From positions 5,518,001 through 5,582,000 of the forward strand of contig NZ_CP008896.1 in assembly GCF_000730425.1 (NCBI RefSeq): a stretch of DNA of 64,000 bases, given 5' to 3'. Positions 1-9,700 of the stretch are shown here, in pieces. The position numbers were made by a program, and so were the translations under genes. The stretch's first letter is position 1. Every line of letters starts with the position of its first letter. Source of the stretch: Pseudomonas fluorescens (lineage in GTDB: Bacteria; Pseudomonadota; Gammaproteobacteria; Pseudomonadales; Pseudomonadaceae). The notes under the pieces are model-generated. The model saw only the letters and a program-made list of their open reading frames with translations, made no database searches and was not told the DNA's origin.

Positions 1-77
1 AACGTTCCTCGACTGGACGCCTTGGAACACGAGGCATACCCTTGTTGCCTTCTTGAAACCGCCTAAAGGACCCCGCC

Positions 78-1052
78 ATGAGCCGCATTTTTGCAGACAA
101 CGCGCACTCCATCGGTAACACGCCCCTGGTTCAGATCAACCGTATCGCGCCCCGTGGCGTGACTATCCTGGCCAAGATCGAAGGGCGTAACCCTGGGTAT
201 TCGGTGAAGTGCCGGATTGGCGCGAACATGATCTGGGACGCGGAAAGCAGCGGCAAACTCAAGCCGGGCATGACCATCGTCGAACCGACCTCGGGCAACA
301 CAGGGATTGGCCTGGCCTTCGTTGCCGCCGCCCGTGGCTACAAGTTGCTACTGACCATGCCGGCATCCATGAGCATCGAGCGGCGCAAGGTGCTCAAGGC
401 GCTGGGCGCCGAACTGGTGCTGACGGAGCCGGCCAAGGGCATGAAAGGCGCCATCGAGAAAGCCGGCGAAATCCTTGCCAGCGACCCGGCGACCTATTTC
501 ATGCCGGCCCAGTTCGACAACCCGGCCAACCCGGCCATCCATGAGAAAACCACCGGCCCGGAAATCTGGAATGACACCGACGGCGCGGTGGATGTGCTGG
601 TAGCGGGTGTCGGCACGGGGGGGACCATCAGCGGCGTGTCGCGCTATATCAAGAACACGGCGGGCAAGCCGATCCTCTCGGTGGCGGTGGAGCCCATCAG
701 TTCCCCGGTGATTACCCAGGCGCTGGCGGGCGAAGAAATCAAGCCCAGCCCCCACAAGATTCAGGGCATTGGCGCAGGCTTTGTGCCGAAGAACCTCGAC
801 TTGTCGATGGTGGACCGGGTGGAGTTGGTCAGTGATGAGGAGTCCAAGGCCATGGCCCTGCGCCTGATGCAGGAAGAAGGCATCCTGTGCGGGATTTCCT
901 GTGGCGCGGCGATGGCCGTGGCCGTGCGCCTGGCCGAGAAGCCGGAAATGCAGGGCAAGACCATCGTGGTGATCCTGCCGGACTCCGGCGAGCGCTACCT
1001 GTCGAGCATGCTGTTCAGCGATCTGTTCACCGACCAGGAAAACCAGGCCTGA
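78..1052 (+). CDS. cysK: Cysteine synthase A (O-acetylserine sulfhydrylase)
   Basis: This PLP enzyme makes cysteine from O-acetylserine and sulfide in the cytoplasm. The 324-residue product has the family's usual length. The Schiff-base lysine sits in SVKCRIG (about K44), the substrate loop TSGNTG is at 71-76, and the phosphate-cradle GTGGT is at 179-183. The sequence AAAGGA lies just upstream of the ATG, which supports this start. The SVKCR context and the long C-terminal part are typical of CysK rather than CysM. A CysM-type isozyme is also present in this window near 52 kb. No operon partner is visible; the next gene is on the same strand but 259 bases away. Confidence 0.95.
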   Translation: MSRIFADNAHSIGNTPLVQINRIAPRGVTILAKIEGRNPGYSVKCRIGANMIWDAESSGKLKPGMTIVEPTSGNTGIGLAFVAAARGYKLLLTMPASMSIERRKVLKALGAELVLTEPAKGMKGAIEKAGEILASDPATYFMPAQFDNPANPAIHEKTTGPEIWNDTDGAVDVLVAGVGTGGTISGVSRYIKNTAGKPILSVAVEPISSPVITQALAGEEIKPSPHKIQGIGAGFVPKNLDLSMVDRVELVSDEESKAMALRLMQEEGILCGISCGAAMAVAVRLAEKPEMQGKTIVVILPDSGERYLSSMLFSDLFTDQENQA

Positions 1053-1311
1053 GCCTTGTAGGCCCAGGCTTGAGCGCGATGGCGCCGTGACCGATAAGTC
1101 GCCATCGCCAGTAAGCCGGCTCCGGGCGAAATCGGGTTGATCCATATCAGCCCGGTTTTATGCCTCTTATGCATAATTGATTGCTCGCCGCGCGCCCCTT
1201 AAAACGGATTGTTGGGTCACGCGGGTTTTTCCTCCGGCCCGGAGTGTTTATCATGGCCGGCTGCTATGTCGGGTTTCCCGCTGCCGGGAGGCTATTTCCA
1301 GGAGTTGCTGC

Positions 1312-2250
1312 ATGACCTTTTCTTTGGCCGCCAAACTGTCGGTGCTGCTGCTGTTTATCGGCAGTACGCTTTACGTGCACCTGCGCGGCAAGGCGCGTTT
1401 GCCGGTGCTGCGTCAGTTCGTCAACCATTCGGCGCTGTTCGCCCCGTATAACGCCTTGATGTACATCTTTTCGGGTGTGCCGTCCAAACCCTACCTGGAC
1501 CGCAGCAAGTTCCCGGAACTGGATGTGCTCAAGGACAACTGGGAAGTGATCCGCGACGAGGCCATGCACCTGTTCGACGAAGGCTATATCCGCGCCGCCG
1601 AGAAGAACAACGATGCCGGTTTTGGCTCGTTCTTCAAGAAAGGCTGGAAACGCTTCTACCTCAAGTGGTACGACAAACCGCTGCCGTCGGCCGAGTTGCT
1701 GTGCCCGAAAACCGTGGCTCTGGTCAGTAGCATCCCCAACGTCAAGGGCGCCATGTTTGCCCTGTTGCCGGGCGGCAGCCATCTCAACCCCCATCGCGAC
1801 CCGTTTGCCGGGTCCCTGCGTTATCACTTGGGGCTGTCGACGCCCAATTCCGACGACTGCCGGATTTTTGTCGATGGCCAGATCTACGCCTGGCGCGATG
1901 GCGAAGACGTGATGTTCGACGAAACCTATGTGCATTGGGTGAAGAACGAAACCGAAAAGACCCGGGTGATTCTGTTCTGCGATATCGAGCGGCCGCTGAG
2001 CAACCGCTTGATGACCCGCATCAATCGCTGGGTCAGTGCCCAATTGGGTCGCGCAACGGCGCCACAGAACCTGGATGACGAGCGCGTGGGCGGGATCAAC
2101 CAGGCCTATGCCTGGAGCAAACGCTTCAGCGATCGTTTCAGTGGCGTGGTCAAGCAGTGGAAGCGCAAGCACCCCAAAGCCTATCGCATCATGCGACCGG
2201 TGCTGGCGGCGGTGGTAGTCGTGGCGTTGGTGTATTGGTTGTTTGGCTGA
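1312..2250 (+). CDS. lpxO: LpxO-type lipid A / aspartyl-asparaginyl beta-hydroxylase
   Basis: An Fe(II)/2-oxoglutarate dioxygenase of the kind that 2-hydroxylates secondary acyl chains of lipid A at the inner membrane. The 312-residue protein starts with a membrane segment (about 5-22) and ends with another (VLAAVVVVALVYWLF). The iron ligands can be placed: the HxNPHRD motif at about residues 157-163 and a distal His at about 208 (HWVKNET). An open frame extends upstream, but the ATG at 1312 gives the normal length and places the membrane anchor at the N-terminus. P. aeruginosa has two lpxO genes, one of them beside mazG. Here mazG has no lpxO neighbour, and this copy sits next to cysK. A strong terminator follows. 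Confidence 0.85.
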   Translation: MTFSLAAKLSVLLLFIGSTLYVHLRGKARLPVLRQFVNHSALFAPYNALMYIFSGVPSKPYLDRSKFPELDVLKDNWEVIRDEAMHLFDEGYIRAAEKNNDAGFGSFFKKGWKRFYLKWYDKPLPSAELLCPKTVALVSSIPNVKGAMFALLPGGSHLNPHRDPFAGSLRYHLGLSTPNSDDCRIFVDGQIYAWRDGEDVMFDETYVHWVKNETEKTRVILFCDIERPLSNRLMTRINRWVSAQLGRATAPQNLDDERVGGINQAYAWSKRFSDRFSGVVKQWKRKHPKAYRIMRPVLAAVVVVALVYWLFG

Positions 2251-2260
2251 TGGGTTCAGA

Positions 2261-2289
2261 AAAAAACCGCTCTTAATGAGCGGTTTTTT
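2261..2289 (+). terminator. Rho-independent terminator after lpxO
   Basis: The 12-base arms AAAAAACCGCTC and GAGCGGTTTTTT flank a 5-base loop. It is A-rich on the left and T-rich on the right, so it could work in both directions. It lies ten bases beyond the lpxO stop. Confidence 0.9.
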
Positions 2290-2480
2290 ATATCTTTTAT
2301 TTTTCCGGGCGGCCCGCCAACAGGCCTGGCTCTCCACCGTTGCCGGCCATAGCCGCATTTAGAAAACGGCGCTGATTGGCGGTCGTGAGTCGAAAGCACT
2401 CCTGAAGAGGAGTGCATTGGTTTTTTCCAAGGCCAGAGGTGGTTTTTCAACTTGTCCTTACTGGCCTTTTGGCAAAGCCA

Positions 2481-2510
2481 TTGCAAAGTGTGTCACCGGC
2501 TGGCTATAGT
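2481..2510 (+). promoter_or_regulatory. Candidate sigma-70 promoter for the leader ORF and DMT gene
   Basis: TTGCAA (2481-2486) is followed after 18 bases by TATAGT (2505-2510). Both hexamers are close to consensus. Transcription would begin about 45 bases before the small proline-rich ORF. The 2290-2480 stretch before it holds nothing else I recognise. Confidence 0.45.
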
Positions 2511-2561
2511 CGACGCCAGGTGTTTCAAAGCACCTTTAATCCCTTCAAAAAAGATCAGCCC

Positions 2562-2726
2562 ATGCCTGCTTCCCCACGCATAGCGGTAGTCGATTCAGCG
2601 GTCAACGCTGCGGTCGTGCCCTGTGGGAACCAGCAGCCTGCGCAGATCAGCCATTACCCCCCACCTGTCAGTAGCACGCCGGTGTACGCAGGCGTATCAC
2701 CGCCGGGCGTTGGCATTTCGGGCTGA
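2562..2726 (+). CDS. Possible 54-residue proline-rich leader peptide
   Basis: The frame starts at ATG 2562 and encodes 54 residues. It contains a PPP tract (HYPPPVSS) and a second proline pair near the end (VSPPGVGISG). No strong Shine-Dalgarno is visible; the A-rich AAAAAAGATCAGCC precedes the ATG. It lies between a candidate promoter and an EamA transporter, and a hairpin followed by a T-run sits between it and that gene. It has no signal peptide or recognisable domain. The arrangement suggests a regulatory leader, perhaps sensing ribosome stalling at prolines, but it could be fortuitous or part of an RNA element. Confidence 0.4.
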   Translation: MPASPRIAVVDSAVNAAVVPCGNQQPAQISHYPPPVSSTPVYAGVSPPGVGISG

Positions 2727-2774
2727 TCAGCACCGCTGTTCCCCGTTGCCCGCCTGTACCGAACCTACTGAATT

Positions 2775-2800
2775 TCAGCCTTGGCTGAGTTGGCTTTTTG
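2775..2800 (+). promoter_or_regulatory. Attenuator-like hairpin before DMT gene
   Basis: The 14-base perfect palindrome TCAGCCTTGGCTGA (2775-2788) overlaps an alternative pairing of AGCC with the downstream GGCT, which runs into TTTTT (2796-2800). Two competing folds with a T-run ahead of the next start codon are what an attenuator would look like. The stems are short, so this is a candidate only. Confidence 0.3.
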
Positions 2801-2820
2801 CCTGACTACAGGTGTTCATC

Positions 2821-3681
2821 ATGTCTGTTTTATCGAAACAATCCGTGGCCGCGGCGGCTTCGACGAGCCTGTTTGTCCTGCTGTGGAGCAGCGGGGCGAT
2901 TTTCTCCAAGCTGGGCCTGGCCCATGCATCACCCTTTGCCTTTTTGTTGATCCGCTTTGCCATCGCCCTGGCCGGCCTGGTGGTACTGGTACCGATCCTC
3001 AAGCTCAAGCTGCCACGCCCGGGCAAACCGCTGTGGTATGCGGTGGCCACCGGGCTAGTGTTGCTGGGGGCCTATCAGATTTTTTATCTGCTGGCCCTGG
3101 ACCTGAAGGTCACCCCCGGCGTGATGGCGACCATCATGGGGGTGCAACCGATCCTCACGGTGGTGCTGATGGAACGCCAGCGCTCATGGCGCCGGATGTT
3201 TGGCCTGGTGCTGGGGTTGGTGGGCCTGATCATGGTGGTGTACCAGGGCATCGGTCTGGCCGGCATGTCCCTGGCGGGCATGCTGTTCGGCTTGCTGGCG
3301 CTGGCGAGCATGACCCTGGGCTCGATCATGCAGAAGCGCATCACCGATAACCCATTGGGCACCTTGCCGGTGCAATACCTGGCGGGCTTGTTGCTGTGCG
3401 CGGTGTTTGTGCCGTTCCAACCCTTTCATTTCGAGCACAACAGCGGCTTTTACGTGCCAGTGCTGTGGATGGGACTGGTGGTGTCACTGCTGGCGACGCT
3501 GTTGCTGTACCGCCTGATTGCACGGGGCAACCTGGTGAATGTCACCAGCCTGTTCTACCTGGTTCCGGCAGTCACTGCGGTGATGGACTACCTGATCTTT
3601 GGCAATCGCCTGGCGTTGCTGAGTGTGCTGGGGATGGGGTTGATTATCATCGGGTTGGTGTTTGTCTTCCGTAAAGCGTGA
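2821..3681 (+). CDS. EamA/DMT-family transporter
   Basis: An inner-membrane protein of 286 residues with about ten hydrophobic helices, arranged as two EamA halves. The first begins LFVLLWSSGAIFSKLGLAH, the usual opening of this drug/metabolite exporter family. The substrate cannot be read from sequence. ATG 2821 is chosen over the GTG nine bases upstream because it starts directly before the first cytoplasmic segment. The long leader region (2511-2820) with a small ORF and hairpin suggests regulated expression. A paired REP follows the stop codon, separating it from a convergent gene of the same family. Confidence 0.85.
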   Translation: MSVLSKQSVAAAASTSLFVLLWSSGAIFSKLGLAHASPFAFLLIRFAIALAGLVVLVPILKLKLPRPGKPLWYAVATGLVLLGAYQIFYLLALDLKVTPGVMATIMGVQPILTVVLMERQRSWRRMFGLVLGLVGLIMVVYQGIGLAGMSLAGMLFGLLALASMTLGSIMQKRITDNPLGTLPVQYLAGLLLCAVFVPFQPFHFEHNSGFYVPVLWMGLVVSLLATLLLYRLIARGNLVNVTSLFYLVPAVTAVMDYLIFGNRLALLSVLGMGLIIIGLVFVFRKA

Positions 3682-3690
3682 TACCCCCTG

Positions 3691-3772
3691 CAGGAGCCGG
3701 CTTGCCGGCGATGACGCCCGAAAGATCAGCGCAAGACTCAAGGGCCTTATCGCCGGCAAGCCGGCTCCTCCA
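3691..3772. repeat. Inverted REP pair
   Basis: Two opposed copies of the Pseudomonas REP core GAGCCGGCTTGCCGGCGA lie between two convergent DMT genes. The right copy runs into the 3' end of the minus-strand gene and supplies its last codons (EEPACRR) and stop. Confidence 0.85.
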
Positions 3773-4664
3773 GTGTTTTGGCCAGTTTTCCAGGGCGTAG
3801 CACCAGCCACAGTGCTCCCGCGATCAGCATCCCTCCATACAGATGGGCCATGGACAACGGTTCATCCAGCAGCAATGCGCCCCACAACACGCCGAATGGC
3901 GGAATCATGAAGGTGACGGTCATCGACTTCACTGGCCCGATGGATGTCAGCAGACGAAAGTACAAGATGTAGGCAAACGCTGTGCACAACAGCCCCAGGC
4001 CCAGTAACGACAACCACACATTCCAGCCGCCCCAACTGGCGGGCGGATGGCTGATGGCACTCCAGCCAAACCACGGCAACAGAAACAATGTAGCGCCGAG
4101 CATGCTGCCCAATGCCGAAAGGCGGCTGTCCAGGCCTCCCTGTTGATCTAGCCAGCGGCGCGCCAGGAAGCCGGCGAAGCCGTAGCAGGTGGTTGCCAGC
4201 AAGCAGGCAAGGGCGCCCATCAGCAGTTCCAGGTCAAACGCCACCGGCCCGGCGCGCGTGAGGATGCCCACACCGAACAGACCCAGGCACACCCCGGCGA
4301 TCTTCGAGGGAGTCAGCCGCTCATGGAAAAACAGCCCGCCGATCAACACGCCCATCAAGGGTGTGGTCGCGTTGAATATTGCCGAGTAACCTGCCGGCAA
4401 GACCTGGGCCGCCACTGAATACAGGGTCGCGGGAATCCCCGAGTTGATCACCCCCAGCAGCAACACGGTCTTGAACTTGCCCTGGAAGTCCCAGCGCACC
4501 CGCAGCATCGCGAGGATCACCAGCAGGCCGGCAGCGGCAATCGAAACGCGGAAAAATGCCGTCGGCAGAGTGCCGATCTCCGGTGCGATAATCCGCATGA
4601 ACAGAAAACTCGCGCCCCAGATGGCGGCCAGTACCAGCAGGTACAGGGTGTCGACAGGTCTCAC
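3747..4664 (-). CDS. EamA/DMT-family transporter with REP-encoded C-terminus
   Basis: A 305-residue inner-membrane transporter of the drug/metabolite family, with ten predicted helices in two EamA repeats; it opens LYLLVLAAIWGASFLFMRI. The GTG at 4664 is preferred because a perfect AAGGAG lies six bases before it; an in-frame upstream extension adds only polar residues. The substrate is unknown. The last seven residues (EEPACRR) are encoded by a REP element, so insertion of the repeat has apparently rewritten the natural C-terminus. The gene is divergent from aceK across a 190-base gap. Confidence 0.85.
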   Translation of the reverse strand: MRPVDTLYLLVLAAIWGASFLFMRIIAPEIGTLPTAFFRVSIAAAGLLVILAMLRVRWDFQGKFKTVLLLGVINSGIPATLYSVAAQVLPAGYSAIFNATTPLMGVLIGGLFFHERLTPSKIAGVCLGLFGVGILTRAGPVAFDLELLMGALACLLATTCYGFAGFLARRWLDQQGGLDSRLSALGSMLGATLFLLPWFGWSAISHPPASWGGWNVWLSLLGLGLLCTAFAYILYFRLLTSIGPVKSMTVTFMIPPFGVLWGALLLDEPLSMAHLYGGMLIAGALWLVLRPGKLAKTLEEPACRR

Positions 4665-4855
4665 GGGCAACTCCTTTTCAACAAGGGCGAGAGTGTTGCC
4701 CAGGGGCCTGCTTGACACAATCTTTTACGTATCAACGACACAGGAAAGTGCATCACCCTGCCCATGAGGCTTTGCGCCCGGCAAAAATTGTACTTCTCCT
4801 GATTGCGGACTCTGGCTAATCTCAGGTCTTCCGAATGCCCGCAGAGGTCTCCGAC

Positions 4856-6589
4856 ATGCCGCAGCAAACGTCTGCCATCGACACCGCGCAGTCCATCGCA
4901 CAGATGATCCTCGATGGCTTCGACGATTACCGCGAGCACTTTCGCCAGATCACCGATGGGGCCCGCGAGCGTTTTGAAAAGGCCCAGTGGCAAGAGGCGC
5001 AAACCGCTTCGGCAGCGCGGATCAACCTGTATGAAGAGAAGGTCGGTGAAGTCACCACACGCCTGCGGGCAACCTTTGACGAAGACGCGTTGCTGGATAT
5101 CCAGGCCTGGCCCCTGGTCAAGAGCGCCTATATCAGCCTGATCGACCTGCGGTTTGACGATGAACTGTCCGAGACCTGGTACAACTCGATCTTTTGCGGG
5201 CTGTTCAGCCATGACCTGATCAGCGACGGCTGCATGTTCATCCATACCACCCGCCCCAGCCTGCGCCGCGCCCGTGCTGCGCAAACCCGTATCTACAAGC
5301 CCCAGGGGCAACTGGCGGGCATGCTTTTGCAGATGTTCAGCGACTACCGTTTCAGCGAACCCTATGCGGACTTGCACGCCGACTTGCAGCGCCTGGAAGC
5401 GCAATTGCGGGAAAACCTGCCGGATTGGGTATGCAAGGACCCGGACCTCAACGTCGAGCTGTTTTCCTCGGTGCTCTATCGCAACAAAGGCGCGTACCTG
5501 GTGGGCCGCCTCTACACCCGCGATGAGCAATGGCCGCTGGTGATCCCGCTGCTGCACCGCGAAGGGCAGGGCATCCGCATTGACGCGCTGATCACCGACG
5601 AAGCCGACGTGTCGATCATCTTTTCGTTCACCCGCTCCTATTTCATGGTGGATGTGCCGGTGCCGGCAGAATTCATCGGCTTTCTCAAGCGCATCCTGCC
5701 GGGCAAGCACATCGCCGAGTTGTACACCTCCATCGGCTTCTACAAGCACGGCAAATCGGAGTTCTACCGGGCGCTGATCAACCACCTGGCCAGTACCGAC
5801 GACCAGTTCATCATGGCCCCGGGCGTGCGCGGGATGGTCATGAGTGTGTTTACACTGCCGGGGTTCAACACCGTGTTCAAAATCATCAAGGACCGTTTCT
5901 CACCGTCGAAAAACGTCAACCGTGCCACGGTGATCGAGAAGTACCGGCTGGTCAAAAGTGTCGACCGGGTCGGGCGCATGGCCGATACCCAGGAGTTTGC
6001 CGACTTCCGTTTCCCCTTGAGCAAGTTCGAGCCGCAATGCCTGGCAGAGTTGCTGGAAGTGGCCGCCGGCACGGTCGAAGTCGAGGGCGACACGGTGTTG
6101 ATTCGCCACTGCTGGACCGAGCGCCGCATGACCCCGCTCAACCTCTACCTGGAAAACGCCAACGAGGCCCAGGTGCGCGAGGCCCTTGAAGACTACGGCC
6201 TGGCAATCAAGCAACTGGCGGCGGCGAATATCTTTCCCGGCGACATGCTGCTGAAAAACTTTGGCGTCACCCGCCATGGTCGCGTGGTGTTTTATGACTA
6301 TGACGAAATCTGCTTCCTGACCGAAGCCAACTTCCGCCACATCCCGGCGCCGCGTACCCCGGAAGACGAAATGGCCTCCGAGCCCTGGTATTCCATTGGC
6401 CCGCTGGACGTGTTTCCCGAGGAGTTCCCGCCGTTCCTGTTTGCCGATGCCGGGCAACGGCGCTTGTTCGATCAGTTGCACGGCGAGCTGTACAACGCCG
6501 ATTACTGGAAAGGCCTGCAAGCGGCGATTCTGGCGGGGAAGGTGATCGACGTGTTCCCGTATCGGCGCAAGGGCCTGGATAACGAATAA
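4856..6589 (+). CDS. aceK: Isocitrate dehydrogenase kinase/phosphatase
   Basis: A bifunctional cytoplasmic enzyme that phosphorylates isocitrate dehydrogenase to shift flux into the glyoxylate shunt, and reverses the modification. From ATG 4856 the product is 577 residues, the usual Pseudomonas length; the frame opens seven codons earlier. The C-terminal half holds the kinase fold, with the catalytic stretch [16 protein letters not shown] followed by VVFYDYDEI carrying the metal-binding Asp. In Enterobacteria aceK follows aceBA, but here it stands alone, as is usual in Pseudomonas. A single REP follows. Confidence 0.95.
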   Translation: MPQQTSAIDTAQSIAQMILDGFDDYREHFRQITDGARERFEKAQWQEAQTASAARINLYEEKVGEVTTRLRATFDEDALLDIQAWPLVKSAYISLIDLRFDDELSETWYNSIFCGLFSHDLISDGCMFIHTTRPSLRRARAAQTRIYKPQGQLAGMLLQMFSDYRFSEPYADLHADLQRLEAQLRENLPDWVCKDPDLNVELFSSVLYRNKGAYLVGRLYTRDEQWPLVIPLLHREGQGIRIDALITDEADVSIIFSFTRSYFMVDVPVPAEFIGFLKRILPGKHIAELYTSIGFYKHGKSEFYRALINHLASTDDQFIMAPGVRGMVMSVFTLPGFNTVFKIIKDRFSPSKNVNRATVIEKYRLVKSVDRVGRMADTQEFADFRFPLSKFEPQCLAELLEVAAGTVEVEGDTVLIRHCWTERRMTPLNLYLENANEAQVREALEDYGLAIKQLAAANIFPGDMLLKNFGVTRHGRVVFYDYDEICFLTEANFRHIPAPRTPEDEMASEPWYSIGPLDVFPEEFPPFLFADAGQRRLFDQLHGELYNADYWKGLQAAILAGKVIDVFPYRRKGLDNE

Positions 6590-6603
6590 GCGCACTAATC
6601 CCT

Positions 6604-6630
6604 GTAGGAGCGGGCTTGCCCGCGATAGCG
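6604..6630. repeat. Single REP element
   Basis: GTAGGAGCGGGCTTGCCCGC and the following GATAGCGG match the Pseudomonas REP consensus. It lies 14 bases after aceK. The rest of the 6631-6788 gap shows no feature I can name. Confidence 0.75.
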
Positions 6631-6788
6631 GTGGGGCAGGCAACATTGATGCAGGCAGTGCCGCCGTCATCGCAGCCTCGCTGGGGCTCGACAGCTCCCA
6701 CACGTGATTTACGCGGCCTTTAACGTTGTGTGTGCTTTTCTGCCACAATTGCCGGCCGTGCATAAATAGACGACCTTCAAAGTACCTG

Positions 6789-9700
6789 ATGACTGACCAA
6801 GCGCCCGCTATCGACCAACTCCTGAAAACTCTCGATCACGCCATGCTCGCCGACCGCCAGCGCTTGCGCCGGCAGTTGCTTGAGCTGCGCAAGAAACCCG
6901 ATGAGGAGAAGCTGGCGCAGTGGGTGGCGCGCATGCAGGCGTCTTGTGCCCAGGTCACGGCGCGTGGTGCCAGCGTGCCGCAGATCCGCTATGACGACAG
7001 CCTGCCCATCGCCGCCAAGCGCGACGAGATCAAGGCTGCGCTGCTCAAACATCAGGTTCTCATTATTGCGGGCGAGACCGGCTCGGGTAAAACCACGCAA
7101 TTGCCGAAGATCTGCCTGGAAATTGGCCGCGGCCAGTACGGCTTGATCGGCCATACCCAGCCCCGGCGTATCGCCGCGCGCAGTGTGGCGAGCCGGGTCG
7201 CGGAAGAACTGGCCACGCCGCTGGGGGCGTTGGTCGGCTACCAGGTGCGGTTCGAGGACCAGAGCGATTCCAACACACTGATCAAGTTGATGACCGACGG
7301 CATCCTGCTGGCCGAAACCCAGAACGATCGCTACCTCGAACGCTACGACACGATCATCGTCGACGAAGCCCACGAACGCAGCCTGAACATCGACTTCCTG
7401 CTCGGCTACCTGAAGACCCTGCTGCCGCGCCGTCCCGACCTGAAAGTGATCATCACCTCGGCGACCATCGACCTGGAGCGCTTTTCCAAGCACTTCGACG
7501 ATGCGCCGATTGTCGAGGTCTCGGGGCGTACATTCCCGGTGCAAACCTGGTATCGCCCGCTGACCCTGGAACAGGACGAAGAAGGCAACCGCGTCGAGGA
7601 TGACTTGACGGTGGACCAGGCGATCCTCGCCACCCTCGATGAAATCGCCGCCTTTGAGCGCAGCGAGCGCAAGAGCCCTGGCGATGTGCTGGTGTTCCTG
7701 CCGGGTGAGCGCGAGATTCGCGATGCCGCCGACATGTTGCGCAAGGCCCAGCTCAAGCACACCGAAATCCTGCCGTTGTACGCGCGCCTGTCACCGGCCG
7801 AACAGCAGCGCATTTTCCAGTCCCATCCGGGGCGGCGCGTGGTGCTGGCGACCAACGTCGCGGAAACCTCGCTGACCGTGCCGGGCATCCGCTACGTGAT
7901 CGACAGCGGCACCGCGCGCATCAGCCGCTACAGCTACCGCGCCAAGGTCCAGCGCCTGCCCATCGAAGCGATTTCCCAGGCCAGCGCCAACCAGCGCAAA
8001 GGCCGCTGTGGTCGGGTCGAGCCGGGCATTTGCGTGCGTCTGTACAGCGAAGAAGATTTTATCGGGCGCCCGGAATTCACTGACCCGGAGATCCTGCGGA
8101 CCAACCTGGCGGCGGTGATCCTGCAGATGCTGCATCTGCGCCTGGGCGAAATCACCGATTTCCCGTTTATCGAGCCGCCGGATGGCAAGGCCATCAGCGA
8201 TGGCTTCAACCTGCTGCAGGAACTCTCGGCGGTGGATCGCAACAGCCAGTTGACACCCCTGGGCCGGCAACTGGCGCGCCTGCCGGTGGACCCGCGGATG
8301 GGCCGCATGTTGCTGGAAGCGGCCAAGCTCGGCAGCTTGCAGGAAGTGCTGATCGTCGCCAGTGCCATGTCGATCCAGGACCCGCGCGAGCGTCCGCCGG
8401 AGCGCCAACAGGCCGCCGACCAGGCCCACGCGCAATGGAAGGATCCCGATTCGGACTTCGCCGGGCTGGTCAACCTGTGGCGCGGCTTTGAAGAGCAACG
8501 CCAGGCATTGACCGCCAGCCCGCTGCGCAACTGGTGTCGCAAGCATTTCCTCAACTACCTGCGACTGCGTGAATGGCGTGACTCCCATCGCCAGTTGAGC
8601 CTGATCTGCCGCGATATGCAGTTGGCGGTCAACAAGGAGCCGGCGGACTTCCCGAAACTGCACAAGGCCGTGTTGTCTGGCCTGCTCAGCCAGATCGGCC
8701 AGAAAACCGAAGAGGGCGACTACCTCGGTGCCCGCCAGCGACGCTTCTGGATCCACCCCTCATCGGGGATCGGCAAGAAGCGCCCGCAATGGCTGATGAC
8801 CGCCGAGTTGGTGGAAACCACCAAGCTGTATGCGCGCATGGTGGCCAAGATCGATGCCGACTGGATCGAGCCCCTGGCCGGGCACTTGATCAAGAAAAAC
8901 CACTTCGAACCCCACTGGGAGAAGAAGCGCGGCCAGGTCGTGGCCTTCGAGCAGATCACCCTGTTCGGCCTGATTGTGGTGGGGCGCCGGCCGGTGCATT
9001 ACGGGCCGGTGGACCCGGTGGTGTCCCGCGAGCTGTTTATCCGTGAAGGCCTGGTGCGTGGCGAGATCCAGTCCCGGGCCAAGTGCCTGGGCGCCAATCA
9101 ACAGTTACTGGAGCAACTGGACGAACTGGAAGCCAAGGCCCGGCGCCGCGATATACTGGCCGACGAAGAAACCTTGTACGCCTTCTATGACGCGCGCCTG
9201 CCGGCGCAAATCCACCAGACGGCGACCTTCGACAGTTGGTACAAGGTCACCAGCCAGAAAGACCCGCAACTGCTGATCATGCGCGAGGAAGACGTGCTGG
9301 CCCGGGAGGCCAGTGAAGTCACTGCCGCCCATTACCCCGACACCCTGCACCTGGGCGACCTGGCCCTGGCCTTGAGTTATCACTTTGAACCCAACCACCC
9401 CCGCGACGGCGTGACCTTGCGCGTGCCGGCGCCGTTGTTGCCGGCCTTGCCCGCCGAACGCCTGGAGTGGCTGGTGCCCGGGCTGATCGAGGCCAAGTGC
9501 ATCGCCCTGGTGCGCAACCTGCCCAAGGCCCTGCGCAAGAACTTCGTGCCGGTACCGGACTTCGTCAAGGCCGCGCTGCAACGTATCGAATTCGCCCAGG
9601 GCTCGTTGCCCCAGGCGCTGGGGCGCGAACTGTTGCGCATGACCGGCGTGCGGGTCAGCGATGACGCGTGGGCTGAAGCTGCGCAGCAGGTGGACAGCCA

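Noticed and set aside
1264..2358. A 364-codon open frame antisense to lpxO
   Set aside because: It crosses the lpxO terminator and shows no family features; the plus-strand frame has iron-binding motifs.
4712..4733. TTGACA with TACGTA as a promoter for aceK
   Set aside because: The spacing is only nine bases, and no -10 is found at the right distance.
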